A program made the translations under genes and the position numbers. A stretch of DNA of 37,397 nt from an uncultured Bacteroidota bacterium (GTDB lineage: Bacteria > Bacteroidota > Bacteroidia > Bacteroidales > P3), in assembly GCA_902796265.1 (NCBI GenBank), contig CADBOG010000027.1, positions 1 to 37,397 on the forward strand, read 5' to 3'. How positions within the stretch are numbered: position 1 is the stretch's first letter; every line of letters starts with the position of its first letter. Of the stretch, positions 7,676 through 16,701 are shown piece by piece. Below the pieces are notes generated by a model that saw nothing but the letters and a program-made list of their open reading frames with translations, ran no database searches and was not told where the DNA came from.

Positions 7676-8845
7676 ATGAAAACTCGTTATATTATAGCAT
7701 TATTGATTGCTCTGTGTTGCAGTTTGCAGCTTTCGGCACAAAATATTTTTTCTCGTTTTTATAAGAACGTGTTGACAAAGCCTCGCAATGTCGACTCCTC
7801 ATACGTCTATCAGCATCATTTGGGCTTTTCGCCTTCTTTTACATCTAATTTCAGTAGTCAGAGTGTTAGTATGACCACTGTTCTGAAAAAGACTGATATA
7901 CTATATGATGAAAATGATAATCCTTTACTGGATGAATACGGAGATGTAACTTATTTTGACTATTCATTCAATTTGGTCGACAAGATGCAGGAGAGCCTCT
8001 CTAAGCGAGTGGGGCTGTTCTTGGGAGTTGGGCGTATGGGACTTGGTTGGGGAATTGAAGTGGCTCCAGATTCAACACAAAGTAGTCAGAATTTCCAGTT
8101 CTCTTTCCGTGGCAACAAGATGGGTTTGAATATCAATTATCTGTCATTTGAACAACAGGTAGTGGAACGCCAATTCTTTCTGCCGGATTCAATTGCACTT
8201 GGAGAGGGTAGAGACACTTTCCCTGGCAACCATTTGAGCCGGCTCACAGTGGAAGGTTATTATGTTCTGAATCCGCGCCGTTTTGCTTATCCTCCTGGAA
8301 TTGCTGGCAATATGGTGCAACTCAAGTCGGCAGGATCATGGATGCTTGCTGCCCGTTTCCATAAAAGCAATTTTGCTGTCAATCCTGATGAAGGTTTTGC
8401 ATCCTTTGGCACAACTCAGCTTGCCTTGGGTTGCGGCTATTCTTATACTTGGGTTCCCTTCAGTCGTCCTCCACGCAAGGATGGCAAAGGTATGTATACC
8501 GTCTTTATCAACGGCACTCTAATACCGATGCTGACGCTTTACAATTACTTGTCTATTGATATTTACGATAATGTTCCCGGCATAACCACACCAAAGGAGG
8601 GCTCATTCTGTTGGCCTACTCCCAATTTGTTGGCCAATGCTACAATAGGTGTCTCTTGGAGTCGCTTCTACCTGGGAGCACAACTCAACTATAATGTGTT
8701 CCATTTCAATACCCGCAATTCTATAAATTCAAATCCTTTTGAATTGGATGATGACGAATTTTCTCCTTATGGCGGAAGTACTCTTAATGTTATGGGTGTC
8801 TTTTATGAGTGGAACATTGGACTTAAATTCCAAGTGTGCTTCTGA
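7676..8845 (+). CDS. Secreted outer-membrane-type protein, possibly DUF4421-like
   Basis: A 389-residue protein with a signal peptide (residues 1-22, ending SAQ). The mature part opens with NVDSSYVYQHHLGFSP and has alternating strand motifs (VGLFLGVGRMGLGWGIEV, MGLNINYLSFEQQ, AALGCGYSY-like turns) and an aromatic-rich C-terminus ending KFQVCF. The opening and the glycine-rich strand pair resemble Bacteroidota DUF4421 proteins, but I hold that loosely. It follows the patatin gene by 12 bp, so the two are probably co-expressed and may function together in the outer membrane. The stop codon (8843-8845) is the first base triplet of a heptamer repeat array. Confidence 0.7.
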   Translation: MKTRYIIALLIALCCSLQLSAQNIFSRFYKNVLTKPRNVDSSYVYQHHLGFSPSFTSNFSSQSVSMTTVLKKTDILYDENDNPLLDEYGDVTYFDYSFNLVDKMQESLSKRVGLFLGVGRMGLGWGIEVAPDSTQSSQNFQFSFRGNKMGLNINYLSFEQQVVERQFFLPDSIALGEGRDTFPGNHLSRLTVEGYYVLNPRRFAYPPGIAGNMVQLKSAGSWMLAARFHKSNFAVNPDEGFASFGTTQLALGCGYSYTWVPFSRPPRKDGKGMYTVFINGTLIPMLTLYNYLSIDIYDNVPGITTPKEGSFCWPTPNLLANATIGVSWSRFYLGAQLNYNVFHFNTRNSINSNPFELDDDEFSPYGGSTLNVMGVFYEWNIGLKFQVCF

Positions 8846-8890
8846 ATTGTGAATTGTGAATTGAAAATTGAGAATTGAGAATTGAGAATT
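8844..8890. repeat. Heptamer tandem array (GAATTGA)
   Basis: Six full 7-mers: GAATTGT twice, GAATTGA, AAATTGA, GAATTGA twice, then a partial GAATT. The array begins inside the stop codon TGA (8843-8845) of the upstream gene, so part of the terminator region is built from the repeat. Confidence 0.88.
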
Positions 8891-8894
8891 AAAA

Positions 8895-9120
8895 CGGCCG
8901 AAGGCCACCTGAAACCTGAAACTTGAAACCTGAAACGGCCGAAGGCCACCTGGAACTTGAAACTTGAAACCTGAAACGGCCGAAGGCCACCTGGAACTTG
9001 GAACTTGAAACCTGAAACCATTACCCCACCCCACACTCAAATCAGCTCTGCGCGGTCCACTGGACCTTGCACCCTGAAACCTGAAACTTGAAACCTGAAA
9101 CGGCCGAAGGCCACTTGAAA
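8895..9120. repeat. Composite repeat: CGGCCGAAGGCC core plus heptamers, 41-bp period
   Basis: The core CGGCCGAAGGCC occurs at 8895, 8936, 8977 and 9101. The first three are exactly 41 bp apart. Each unit is a core, then ACCT, then 7-mers of GAAACCT/GAAACTT/GGAACTT type. GGCC-GAA-GGCC can form a 4-bp-stem hairpin. Between the third and fourth core is about 50 bp of unrelated sequence including the perfect inverted repeat GGTCCA-C-TGGACC at 9054-9066. Open frames through this region on the minus strand merely translate the repeat (FQVSSFRFQ-type peptides) and are not called genes. Confidence 0.9.
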
Positions 9121-9129
9121 CCATAATCT

Positions 9130-10371
9130 ATGAGGATTCTTCATACTGCTGATTTACATCTTGGACAAATAATGTACCATTACTATGAGCGTGTTGACGA
9201 ACATGAACATTTCTTCGCACAGCTCAAGGAATGGTGTGCTCAATACAAACCGGATGCTCTGCTGGTCAGTGGTGATGTTTTTGATATTCCACAACCTTCA
9301 GCAGCCGTCAAGGAGTACTTCAATCGAACCTTTGTCCAAATTCATCGCCAGTTTCCGGATATGTCTATTGTCATAACAGCTGGCAACCACGACTCGGCCA
9401 GTCGAATAGAAGCTGACCGCTCGGTGTGGGGACTGTCGGGTGTCACGCTTATTGGTCATGCTCCTAAGGAATTTATAGCTGAAGATGATTGTGCGACTGC
9501 AGAATATGACCGTTTTATTGTTGAACTGCCAACAGGTTTTATTGTTGCAATCCCATTTATGGTCAATGTTCGCCGTGCCGTTCTTCAGGCTATTCTCGAC
9601 CGCGTTGATGAACGCAACATAAATGGACTACCGGTTGTCATGATGGCTCATTCGGCTATTGCAGGCGGAGATTTCCTGGGTCATGGTGAGATAGGTAATA
9701 TCAAGACAACTTCGAAGGATGATATAGGTACAGGTTACGACTATTTGGCTTTGGGACATATACATAGACCTCAGACAATTGGTATGCCAATCGATGACGA
9801 GTCGCAAAAGCAGAGCTGTTATCCGTCGCCGGTGATACGCTACAGCGGAAGTGCATTGCATGTCAGTTGTGACGAGCAGTATCCGCATAGTGTCAGTCTT
9901 GTGGACATTGACCAACATGGAGGAATTGTTTCTATTACCCGTCTGCGTATCGATGAATTGCGTCATTTCTATATAATTCCTTCTTTGGAACAGAAACCAG
10001 CATCGACGAGTGATGAGGTGATAACTGTGCTTAATGAGTTCTGTCGCAGTCATGAACGTGGCTATCTGCGTCTTAACCTTGACTATGATGCTGAAAAGAT
10101 TAATCTTCAGCAGATTGTATATCCTATCTTAGAGGCTACTGGCAATGAGGTGAGATACAATCCAAATGTTATTTGGCAGAATCGACCCGAGAAGGATTCT
10201 GCGAATAATATACCGGCATTCCAGATGACGGAGATTCAGCAGATGACTAACCCTCTTGATTTTGTCCGTAAAACTATCAATCGCTATCCGGGATTAGACC
10301 CTGATTCTCTTGAGTCGGACTTCGCCGAGATTGAGAATGAAATATACAACTCTGAAAATATTAATTGTTGA
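9130..10371 (+). CDS. sbcD: Nuclease SbcCD subunit D
   Basis: A 413-residue Mre11-type exonuclease subunit of the SbcCD complex, which with SbcC opens hairpins and processes double-strand-break ends. Metal ligands are visible in order: Asp8 and His10 in HTADLHLG, Asp49 in SGDVFD, GNHD around 85-88, a His in MMAHSAI and LGHIHRP. The C-terminal part (about residues 300-413) is the variable capping/SbcC-binding region. The gene starts ten bases after a repeat array, and sbcC begins 20 bp downstream, the standard sbcDC operon order. Cytosolic. SbcCD cleaves DNA palindromes, and this gene is preceded by palindrome-containing repeats; that is probably coincidence. Confidence 0.97.
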   Translation: MRILHTADLHLGQIMYHYYERVDEHEHFFAQLKEWCAQYKPDALLVSGDVFDIPQPSAAVKEYFNRTFVQIHRQFPDMSIVITAGNHDSASRIEADRSVWGLSGVTLIGHAPKEFIAEDDCATAEYDRFIVELPTGFIVAIPFMVNVRRAVLQAILDRVDERNINGLPVVMMAHSAIAGGDFLGHGEIGNIKTTSKDDIGTGYDYLALGHIHRPQTIGMPIDDESQKQSCYPSPVIRYSGSALHVSCDEQYPHSVSLVDIDQHGGIVSITRLRIDELRHFYIIPSLEQKPASTSDEVITVLNEFCRSHERGYLRLNLDYDAEKINLQQIVYPILEATGNEVRYNPNVIWQNRPEKDSANNIPAFQMTEIQQMTNPLDFVRKTINRYPGLDPDSLESDFAEIENEIYNSENINC

Positions 10372-10391
10372 ACCATAACAATAAAGGTTGA

Positions 10392-13300
10392 TTGAAACTA
10401 CTTGAATTACATATCCGTAATATTGCTTCGATAGAGAAAGCAGATATCGATTTTGAGAATCAGGATGGTCTGATGGATAGGGATACTGGACGTCCTGCAC
10501 AGAAATTTCTTATATTTGGCGATACGGGAACGGGCAAATCGGTTCTGTTGGATGCTATCTCTATGGCGCTTTACAACACAACGCCACGTATCAATGAAGT
10601 GGCTAATAGCCAGAAAAACAAGTTTCGCAATAATAGCGGTCAGGAGATAAGCCTTGTATATATTGAACAGTATACCCGATTGGGAATAACAGATAAAGAC
10701 GATTGCTTCAGCGAAGTGGTGTTTTTGGACAGCAAAGGATGCAAATATCGTGCTAAGCTTGAATTGGGATATACAAGGTCAAGGAATAAAGAGCTGAAAT
10801 ATAAAAAGAAATGGCTCTTTTGGGATGAGATGACCGAATGGACGGAGATAAAGCAGGACCGAGAAAATATGATTGCGGAACTAATCGGCATGACTTTTAG
10901 TCAGTTCAATCGCATGGCTATGTTGGCACAAGGCCAGTTTGCCCAGTTTCTATGCGGTAAACGTGACCAGCGTGCTGATATTCTCGAGAAGTTGACTAAT
11001 ACATCTATCTTTAGTAAGTATGGTGCTGCTATAAGTAGTATTTACAAACGCAAATCGGATGCTGCCAAAGCTGCTAAGCAACATTTGGATACTGTTGGTG
11101 GCTTTGTCATGGAGCCTGAATTGTTGGAACAACTCAATACTCAGATTGCTGCCGACAGTGAGATGGAGAAAGAAACATCGGAAAAGAGTAAGGAATTGTC
11201 GGATAAAATCCTGCTGTTGAAAAAGATGGGAGATGCTGTCGAGATGTTGGCAAAGGCCGACAAACAGTTGGAGCTGTTGAATGAGGTCAAAGCTAGCGAC
11301 GAGTATAAGCAAAAACAATCTCTTTGCCTTGATTGGGACAGGACTGATAAAGAACGTGGTGCTTATGAAAATATGCAGCGTGGTCAGAAGCAGATGGAGA
11401 TTGCACTGAATCAGGAGAAAAAACTGAAGGAACGTTTTGCTGAGTTGTCGCTTGCGCTGGAATCATACAACCATCGTATCGTCACCAATGAACAGCATTT
11501 GCAGGAAGAAAAAGAATGGATTGACAGCCGTGCTGACCGCACCCACATTTATGGTGACGCCAAACTTTATGTTGAGAAGTTGTCACAATATAAGAAGGGG
11601 TTGGAATCATTGGAAAAAAAACGTAAGGAGCAGCAGGATAAACTTGAAGCTGGGATTTCTTTGGAAAAGTCTTTGGCTGATGCTTTGCAACTGAAAGAAT
11701 CAACAGAGAAAAAGGTGGCCGATTGCCAGTTGGACATCGATAATCTGATAAAACGACGTGACGAACTTGAACCTCAGTTCATAGAATCTCGCATTGAAGA
11801 GCTCCGAAAGATAATCATCGCCTTCGATAAATTGATTTATGACTACAACGCTTTGATGGAGAAGAAGAAGAGGGTAGAGGTATTGACAGAAGAGATAAAG
11901 GGGCTGGAGGCTAATGTGAGTGAGGCTGATGTGGAACGCAAGCAGGTGGCTTCAGAATATGAAGATATGCGTGTGAGGTATGAGAAAGCGTTGGCGCGAC
12001 TGACCACGATACGAAGTAGTTTGAGTGATACCCTCAATGATCTTCGCAAGAAGATGGTTGTCGAACATGCTGATATTTGTCCACTCTGTGGACAGCGGAT
12101 TGCTGACAATATCCTGACTAAGGACCAGTTCGCCAATTTGATAACTCCTTTTGATAAAGAGGAAAAAGACGCAAAGGAGGCTTTCAACAAATCTCAGGCA
12201 GCTCTTACTGCTGCAGAGAAAAAGTTGAGCGAACTGCAGTCGAAAAACACGGAAAAGAAAGAATTGCACAATTCTCTTGCTAAGGAGATTGAGTTGTGTC
12301 AAAAAGATTTACAACCACGTATCGAAAAGACAGGGAAACTATTCGCAGACCATAAGGATGTCATTTCCGTTATGGAGAAAGAACGTGAGGATAGCGTGCC
12401 TGTCTTCGAACTGAAAAAAAAGATTGCAGAATCCGAACTCCAAGTATTTGAAGGCCGACATCAAATGGTAAAAGAAATTAGTGCAGCTATTGAAAAGAAG
12501 ATGTCTGACAAGAAGATTCTTGACTCCAATAAGGATAAGGCACTTAAGGCATTTCAGTCGGCTAACACTTCGGTTGAAAAGAATAAGGATTCTTTGATCC
12601 AGTTGACTCGTCAGATTGAAGAGAGTGAGTCAAATACCACAAATCAGATGAATGATATAGATTCTGTAATTGCTGTTTGGTATCCTGATTGGAACGAGTC
12701 GATAGATGAAACAATCCAAAAGATTAAGTGCGAGGCGGAAGAGTATACTGGTCGTAAGAGCAAATATGAGGATGGTGCAAGAATGGTGTCGGCCGCTAAG
12801 GATAAAGCTGCAGATATGGATTCTATACGAAAACGAATCCCTGTAGTGATGGATTTGAATACGCAAATCAATAATCAAAATAACCAAACTGTTACTCTTT
12901 CGGATTGGAATGAACTCGCTGAGAAATACACATCTATATCTGCAACAATTGACAACTGCAAGAAAACGATAGACGAGAGCAATAATATTATAGAGGATTG
13001 GATAGCCAGTAATGGTGGGAGTGTTGAAAAACTTAATGCACTGCTCAGTCAGAAGAATCTAGTCATGCCTGCCCGTCAGTATCTTGGTGATCATGATGCC
13101 AATGTCAAGTCCTGGACAAAAAGCAGGTACGACTCCTCGGAGATTATTGAGCAATGTCGTGAGGCTCTGCACCTTTCCGACGTTGATTCGGTACCTTCAT
13201 TATCTGAATCGGAAGAAAATCTTAAACAGATTCAAGAATTATATAGAACTATCCATGACCGCAATACCGAGAATAAATCAAAGATTGAGGCTAATGCTAA

Positions 13301-13874
13301 ATTCCTGAAGACAAAAGAAGAAGCAGCCCTCGCTTTGCAGGAAGCAGAAAAGGGCTGCAGTCATTGGGAAATCTTGAACAAGACTTTCGGAGGTGAGCGT
13401 TTTCGCAATTTGGTTCAGACGCATATCTTGCGTCCTTTGCTACAGAATGCTAATGTCTATTTGCATCAAATAAGTGACCGCTATACGCTGACTTGTGACG
13501 ACGAAAACGAGCAGCTTTCTGTATTTGTTCTGGATGGCTATAACCGTGACGAGGTTCGTAGTGTGACGGTCTTGTCGGGTGGAGAAAAGTTTATTATTTC
13601 ATTGGCATTGTCCCTTGCCTTGTCATCGCTCAATCGTCCTGATATGAATATGAATATACTATTCATTGATGAAGGGTTCGGCACTCTCGATCAAGAGTAT
13701 CTGGACAGCGTTATGAAGACTTTAGGCAACCTTTCGGAACTGGCTGACCAACGCGAGCGTCGTGTGGGCATTATTTCTCATCGAGAGGAACTGTTGAGTT
13801 GTATACCCAATAAGATAAAACTTGTTCCTACAGGTGAAGGCAGAAGTCGCGTAGATGTGGTCTACGAACCTTAG
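10392..13874 (+). CDS. sbcC: Nuclease SbcCD subunit C (Rad50-like ATPase), TTG start
   Basis: A 1160-residue SMC-like ATPase. The N-terminal half of the head carries Walker A GDTGTGKS at 43-50 and a Q-loop region (AQGQFAQFL). Long coiled coils run from about 190 to 1000 and are broken by the zinc hook CPLCG at 563-567, which dimerises two arms through Zn. The C-terminal head has the ABC signature LSGGEK at 1061-1066 and Walker B LFIDEGFGTLD around 1090-1100. The start is TTG at 10392: an in-frame TGA lies immediately before it (10389-10391), and the peptide MKLLELHIRNIASIEK matches the expected first beta-strand of SbcC, so no ATG start fits. The stop codon lies inside a long hairpin shared with frdB. 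Confidence 0.96.
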   Translation: MKLLELHIRNIASIEKADIDFENQDGLMDRDTGRPAQKFLIFGDTGTGKSVLLDAISMALYNTTPRINEVANSQKNKFRNNSGQEISLVYIEQYTRLGITDKDDCFSEVVFLDSKGCKYRAKLELGYTRSRNKELKYKKKWLFWDEMTEWTEIKQDRENMIAELIGMTFSQFNRMAMLAQGQFAQFLCGKRDQRADILEKLTNTSIFSKYGAAISSIYKRKSDAAKAAKQHLDTVGGFVMEPELLEQLNTQIAADSEMEKETSEKSKELSDKILLLKKMGDAVEMLAKADKQLELLNEVKASDEYKQKQSLCLDWDRTDKERGAYENMQRGQKQMEIALNQEKKLKERFAELSLALESYNHRIVTNEQHLQEEKEWIDSRADRTHIYGDAKLYVEKLSQYKKGLESLEKKRKEQQDKLEAGISLEKSLADALQLKESTEKKVADCQLDIDNLIKRRDELEPQFIESRIEELRKIIIAFDKLIYDYNALMEKKKRVEVLTEEIKGLEANVSEADVERKQVASEYEDMRVRYEKALARLTTIRSSLSDTLNDLRKKMVVEHADICPLCGQRIADNILTKDQFANLITPFDKEEKDAKEAFNKSQAALTAAEKKLSELQSKNTEKKELHNSLAKEIELCQKDLQPRIEKTGKLFADHKDVISVMEKEREDSVPVFELKKKIAESELQVFEGRHQMVKEISAAIEKKMSDKKILDSNKDKALKAFQSANTSVEKNKDSLIQLTRQIEESESNTTNQMNDIDSVIAVWYPDWNESIDETIQKIKCEAEEYTGRKSKYEDGARMVSAAKDKAADMDSIRKRIPVVMDLNTQINNQNNQTVTLSDWNELAEKYTSISATIDNCKKTIDESNNIIEDWIASNGGSVEKLNALLSQKNLVMPARQYLGDHDANVKSWTKSRYDSSEIIEQCREALHLSDVDSVPSLSESEENLKQIQELYRTIHDRNTENKSKIEANAKFLKTKEEAALALQEAEKGCSHWEILNKTFGGERFRNLVQTHILRPLLQNANVYLHQISDRYTLTCDDENEQLSVFVLDGYNRDEVRSVTVLSGGEKFIISLALSLALSSLNRPDMNMNILFIDEGFGTLDQEYLDSVMKTLGNLSELADQRERRVGIISHREELLSCIPNKIKLVPTGEGRSRVDVVYEP

Positions 13875-13891
13875 TTTAAGGTTCGTAGACC
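13859..13891. terminator. Perfect 15-bp hairpin between convergent sbcC and frdB
   Basis: The left arm at 13859-13873 and right arm at 13877-13891 are fully complementary, with loop GTT. The arms begin GGTCTACG and end CGTAGACC. The hairpin includes the sbcC stop (TAG 13872-13874) and reaches the first base of the frdB stop on the other strand. Its position between converging genes suggests a bidirectional terminator, although neither side has a good T-tract. Confidence 0.75.
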
Positions 13892-14655
13892 TATTCTGCG
13901 GGTTTATGGTTGCCTGCGAATAGTTGCTTTATCCATTCGCGGTTCATGCGGGCAATGTTCTGGCGCTTGATTTGCTTGGGGCATTCGGCTTCGCAAGCGT
14001 AGGTATTGGTGCAGCTTCCAAAGCCAAGCTCGTCCATACGGCAGACCATTTTCTTGACGCGTTCCTGTGCCTCAACGTGGCCTTGGGGAAGCATGGCAAG
14101 GTGTGCAACTTTAGCTCCGACAAATAGCATGGCACTGGCATTCTTGCATGCTGCTACGCATGCACCACAGCCGATACACTCGGCAGCATCCATTGCCATA
14201 TCGGCAAAGCGTTTGGGTACTGGGATTGTGTTGGCGTCGGGGACGCCGCCAGTGGTAACGCTTATATAGCCGCCAGCTTGGATTATCTTGTCGAAAGCAC
14301 TACGGTCTACGACAAGGTCGCGGATGATAGGGAAGGCCTTGGCTCGCCACGGCTCAATCCATATCTCGTCGCCGTCATGGAACTTGCGCATGTGGAGTTG
14401 GCAAGTGGTTATACCGTCATCGTTGCCGTGGGGACGACCGTTGATATATAAGCCGCACATGCCGCAGATGCCTTCACGGCAGTCATTATCGAAGCAGACG
14501 GGATGGGCTATCTTGTCGTTGATAAGTTGTTCGTTTAGTATGTCGAGCATTTCGAGGAAGGAGCAGTCAGGTGATATGTCGCTGACCTTGTAGGTCTCGA
14601 AATGCCCCTCGGCTGTGGCGTTTTCCTGACGCCATATATGCAGTGTGAAGTTCAT
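13891..14655 (-). CDS. frdB: Fumarate reductase iron-sulfur subunit
   Basis: A 254-residue electron-transfer subunit linking the cytochrome b/quinol site to the FAD of FrdA. [2Fe-2S] ligands are Cys59, Cys64, Cys67 and Cys85. The second domain has [11 protein letters not shown] (Cys160, 163, 166, 170) and [11 protein letters not shown] (Cys215, 221, 225) for the [4Fe-4S] and [3Fe-4S] centres. It is the last gene of the C-A-B operon, 24 bp after frdA. In Bacteroides-type anaerobes this complex runs mainly as menaquinol:fumarate reductase; succinate dehydrogenase has the same architecture, so direction is inferred from context (anaerobe, Na+-NQR, aspartase). Confidence 0.95.
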   Translation of the reverse strand: MNFTLHIWRQENATAEGHFETYKVSDISPDCSFLEMLDILNEQLINDKIAHPVCFDNDCREGICGMCGLYINGRPHGNDDGITTCQLHMRKFHDGDEIWIEPWRAKAFPIIRDLVVDRSAFDKIIQAGGYISVTTGGVPDANTIPVPKRFADMAMDAAECIGCGACVAACKNASAMLFVGAKVAHLAMLPQGHVEAQERVKKMVCRMDELGFGSCTNTYACEAECPKQIKRQNIARMNREWIKQLFAGNHKPAE

Positions 14656-14679
14656 GTCAAAATACTTTTTAATCGGACT

Positions 14680-16635
14680 TTAGTTTTTGTAGTTTCTTGT
14701 TGCAATCTTTATGTGCTCGTAGTTGAGTGGCTCTTTGTGGAGTATCTCTGGGTTGTTATGACCTTGGTATTCCCATGCGGCGACATACATGAAGTTCTCG
14801 TCGTCACGTTTGGTCTCGCCATCCTCTGTCTGCATCTCGGTGCGGAAATGGCCTCCGCATGATTCTTTGCGATGCATGGCATCGGCAGTAATGAGGCGTG
14901 CCAGTTCGAAATAGTCGGCCAGACGGAGTGCTTTCTCCATCTCGGGGTTGAAACTCTCGATGTTGCCAGGAACTCGTAGGTTGCTCCAAAACTCGTCCTC
15001 GAGTTCATCAATCATCGTTTTTGCCTTAGTGAGGCTTTCTTCGTTGCGGCTCATGCCCACATATTCCCACATGATGTGTCCGAGTTTTTTGTGGAAATAG
15101 TCGACGGTTTTGTCTCCTCCGATACCCATGAGTTTCTCTTCACGCTGGCGTACAGCTTTTTCTGCTTCGTCAAACTCGGGTGAATCTGTTGGTATTTTGC
15201 CCAAGGTGATTTGGTCGGAAAGGTAGTTTTGGAGAGTGTAGGGGAGGACAAAGTAGCCGTCGGCAAGTCCCTGCATTAGTGCGCTGGCACCGAGACGGTT
15301 GGCACCATGGTCGCTGAAGTTGGCTTCTCCAGCAGCGAAGAGTCCAGGTATGGTGGTCTGTAACTCGTAGTCGACCCAAAGTCCGCCCATTGTGTAGTGG
15401 ACTGCGGGATAGATCATCATTGGAGTCTCATAAGGGTTCTCGTCGGTGATTTTTTGGTACATCTGGAAGAGGTTGCCATATTTCTGCTCAACGACTTTTT
15501 TGCCAAGGCGCTTTATGGCATCACTAAAGTCGAGGAAAACAGCAAGACCCGTAGGAGCAACACCATAACCTGCGTCGCAGCGCTCCTTGGCGGCACGGCT
15601 TGCTACATCGCGAGGTACTAGGTTGCCGAAGGCTGGATAGCGGCGCTCGAGATAGTAGTCGCGCTCCTCTTCGGGTATGTCGTTTGCTTTCTTTTTTCCG
15701 GCACGGATGGCTTCGGCATCCTCTTTTTTCTTGGGTACCCAGATGCGGCCGTCGTTGCGGAGACTTTCGCTCATGAGGGTGAGCTTCGATTGGTAGTCGC
15801 CATGGACGGGGATGCAGGTCGGGTGAATCTGGACATAGCAAGGGTTGGCAAAGGCTGCACCTTTGCGATGGCATATCCATGCGGCGCTGCCGTTACTGTT
15901 CATGGCGTTGGTGGAGAGGAAGTAAACGTTGCCATAGCCGCCAGTGGCAAGTACAACGGCATGGGCGGAATAGCGCTCCAGTTTGCCAGACACGAGGTTG
16001 CGGACAATAATGCCGCGTGCACGTTCCATGCCATCCTTATCTTTTATAAGTACCAGCTCTTCCATCTCGCAGCGGTTGTGAAGCTTGACGCTGCCACGTT
16101 CTATTTCGCGGCTCAGAGCACCATAGGCACCGAGCAGAAGCTGCTGACCGGTTTGGCCGCGTGCGTAGAAAGTGCGGCTGACCTGAGCACCACCAAAAGA
16201 GCGATTGTCGAGAAGTCCACTGTAATCGCGGGCGAAAGGCACACCTTGAGCCACACATTGGTCAATGATGTCGCCACTGACCTCGGCAAGACGGTATACG
16301 TTTGCTTCGCGAGCGCGGTAGTCGCCACCCTTGATGGTGTCGCGGAAAAGACGTTCGACGCTGTCGCCATCGTTTTGGTAGTTCTTGGCGGCATTGATGC
16401 CACCTTGTGCTGCGATGCTATGTGCGCGGCGTGGTGAGTCCTGAATACAGAAAATGTCGACGTTGAATCCCAGTGCGCCGAGGGAGGCAGCGGCTGAAGC
16501 TCCGGCAAGGCCGGTGCCGACGACGATGATGTCCAGTTTGCGTTTATTGGCAGGATTGACCAGCTTTTGCATGGCCTTATATCTGGTCCATTTTTCAGAA
16601 AGGGGACCTTCTGGAATTTTGGAGTTTAGATTCAT
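14680..16635 (-). CDS. frdA: Fumarate reductase/succinate dehydrogenase flavoprotein subunit
   Basis: A 651-residue FAD subunit carrying the fumarate/succinate site. Residues 35-60 form the dinucleotide-binding fold ([19 protein letters not shown]). His72 in [11 protein letters not shown] is the residue that carries covalent FAD in this family. The substrate and capping domain follows ([25 protein letters not shown] with the catalytic Arg region, [29 protein letters not shown]). The C-terminus is longer than in E. coli FrdA, as expected for the Bacteroidota and epsilon-type enzymes of about 650 residues. It lies between frdC (66 bp upstream) and frdB (24 bp downstream). Confidence 0.97.
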   Translation of the reverse strand: MNLNSKIPEGPLSEKWTRYKAMQKLVNPANKRKLDIIVVGTGLAGASAAASLGALGFNVDIFCIQDSPRRAHSIAAQGGINAAKNYQNDGDSVERLFRDTIKGGDYRAREANVYRLAEVSGDIIDQCVAQGVPFARDYSGLLDNRSFGGAQVSRTFYARGQTGQQLLLGAYGALSREIERGSVKLHNRCEMEELVLIKDKDGMERARGIIVRNLVSGKLERYSAHAVVLATGGYGNVYFLSTNAMNSNGSAAWICHRKGAAFANPCYVQIHPTCIPVHGDYQSKLTLMSESLRNDGRIWVPKKKEDAEAIRAGKKKANDIPEEERDYYLERRYPAFGNLVPRDVASRAAKERCDAGYGVAPTGLAVFLDFSDAIKRLGKKVVEQKYGNLFQMYQKITDENPYETPMMIYPAVHYTMGGLWVDYELQTTIPGLFAAGEANFSDHGANRLGASALMQGLADGYFVLPYTLQNYLSDQITLGKIPTDSPEFDEAEKAVRQREEKLMGIGGDKTVDYFHKKLGHIMWEYVGMSRNEESLTKAKTMIDELEDEFWSNLRVPGNIESFNPEMEKALRLADYFELARLITADAMHRKESCGGHFRTEMQTEDGETKRDDENFMYVAAWEYQGHNNPEILHKEPLNYEHIKIATRNYKN

Positions 16636-16701
16636 GAGCTTTAGAGTTTTTCTAGTTTAATAGAATTCCTAATAATATAGTTTTAGGCGATATTATAGTT
16701 T

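Noticed and set aside
8895-9120. Possible CRISPR array
   Set aside because: The 41-bp units are repeat throughout; there are no unique spacers and no cas genes in the window.
8729-9124. Minus-strand open frames of 131 and 77 codons rich in FQVSSFRFQ
   Set aside because: They are the translation of the heptamer and CGGCCGAAGGCC repeats and overlap the end of a real gene.
15790-16437. 215-codon plus-strand open frame
   Set aside because: It lies antisense to frdA and has no motif of its own.
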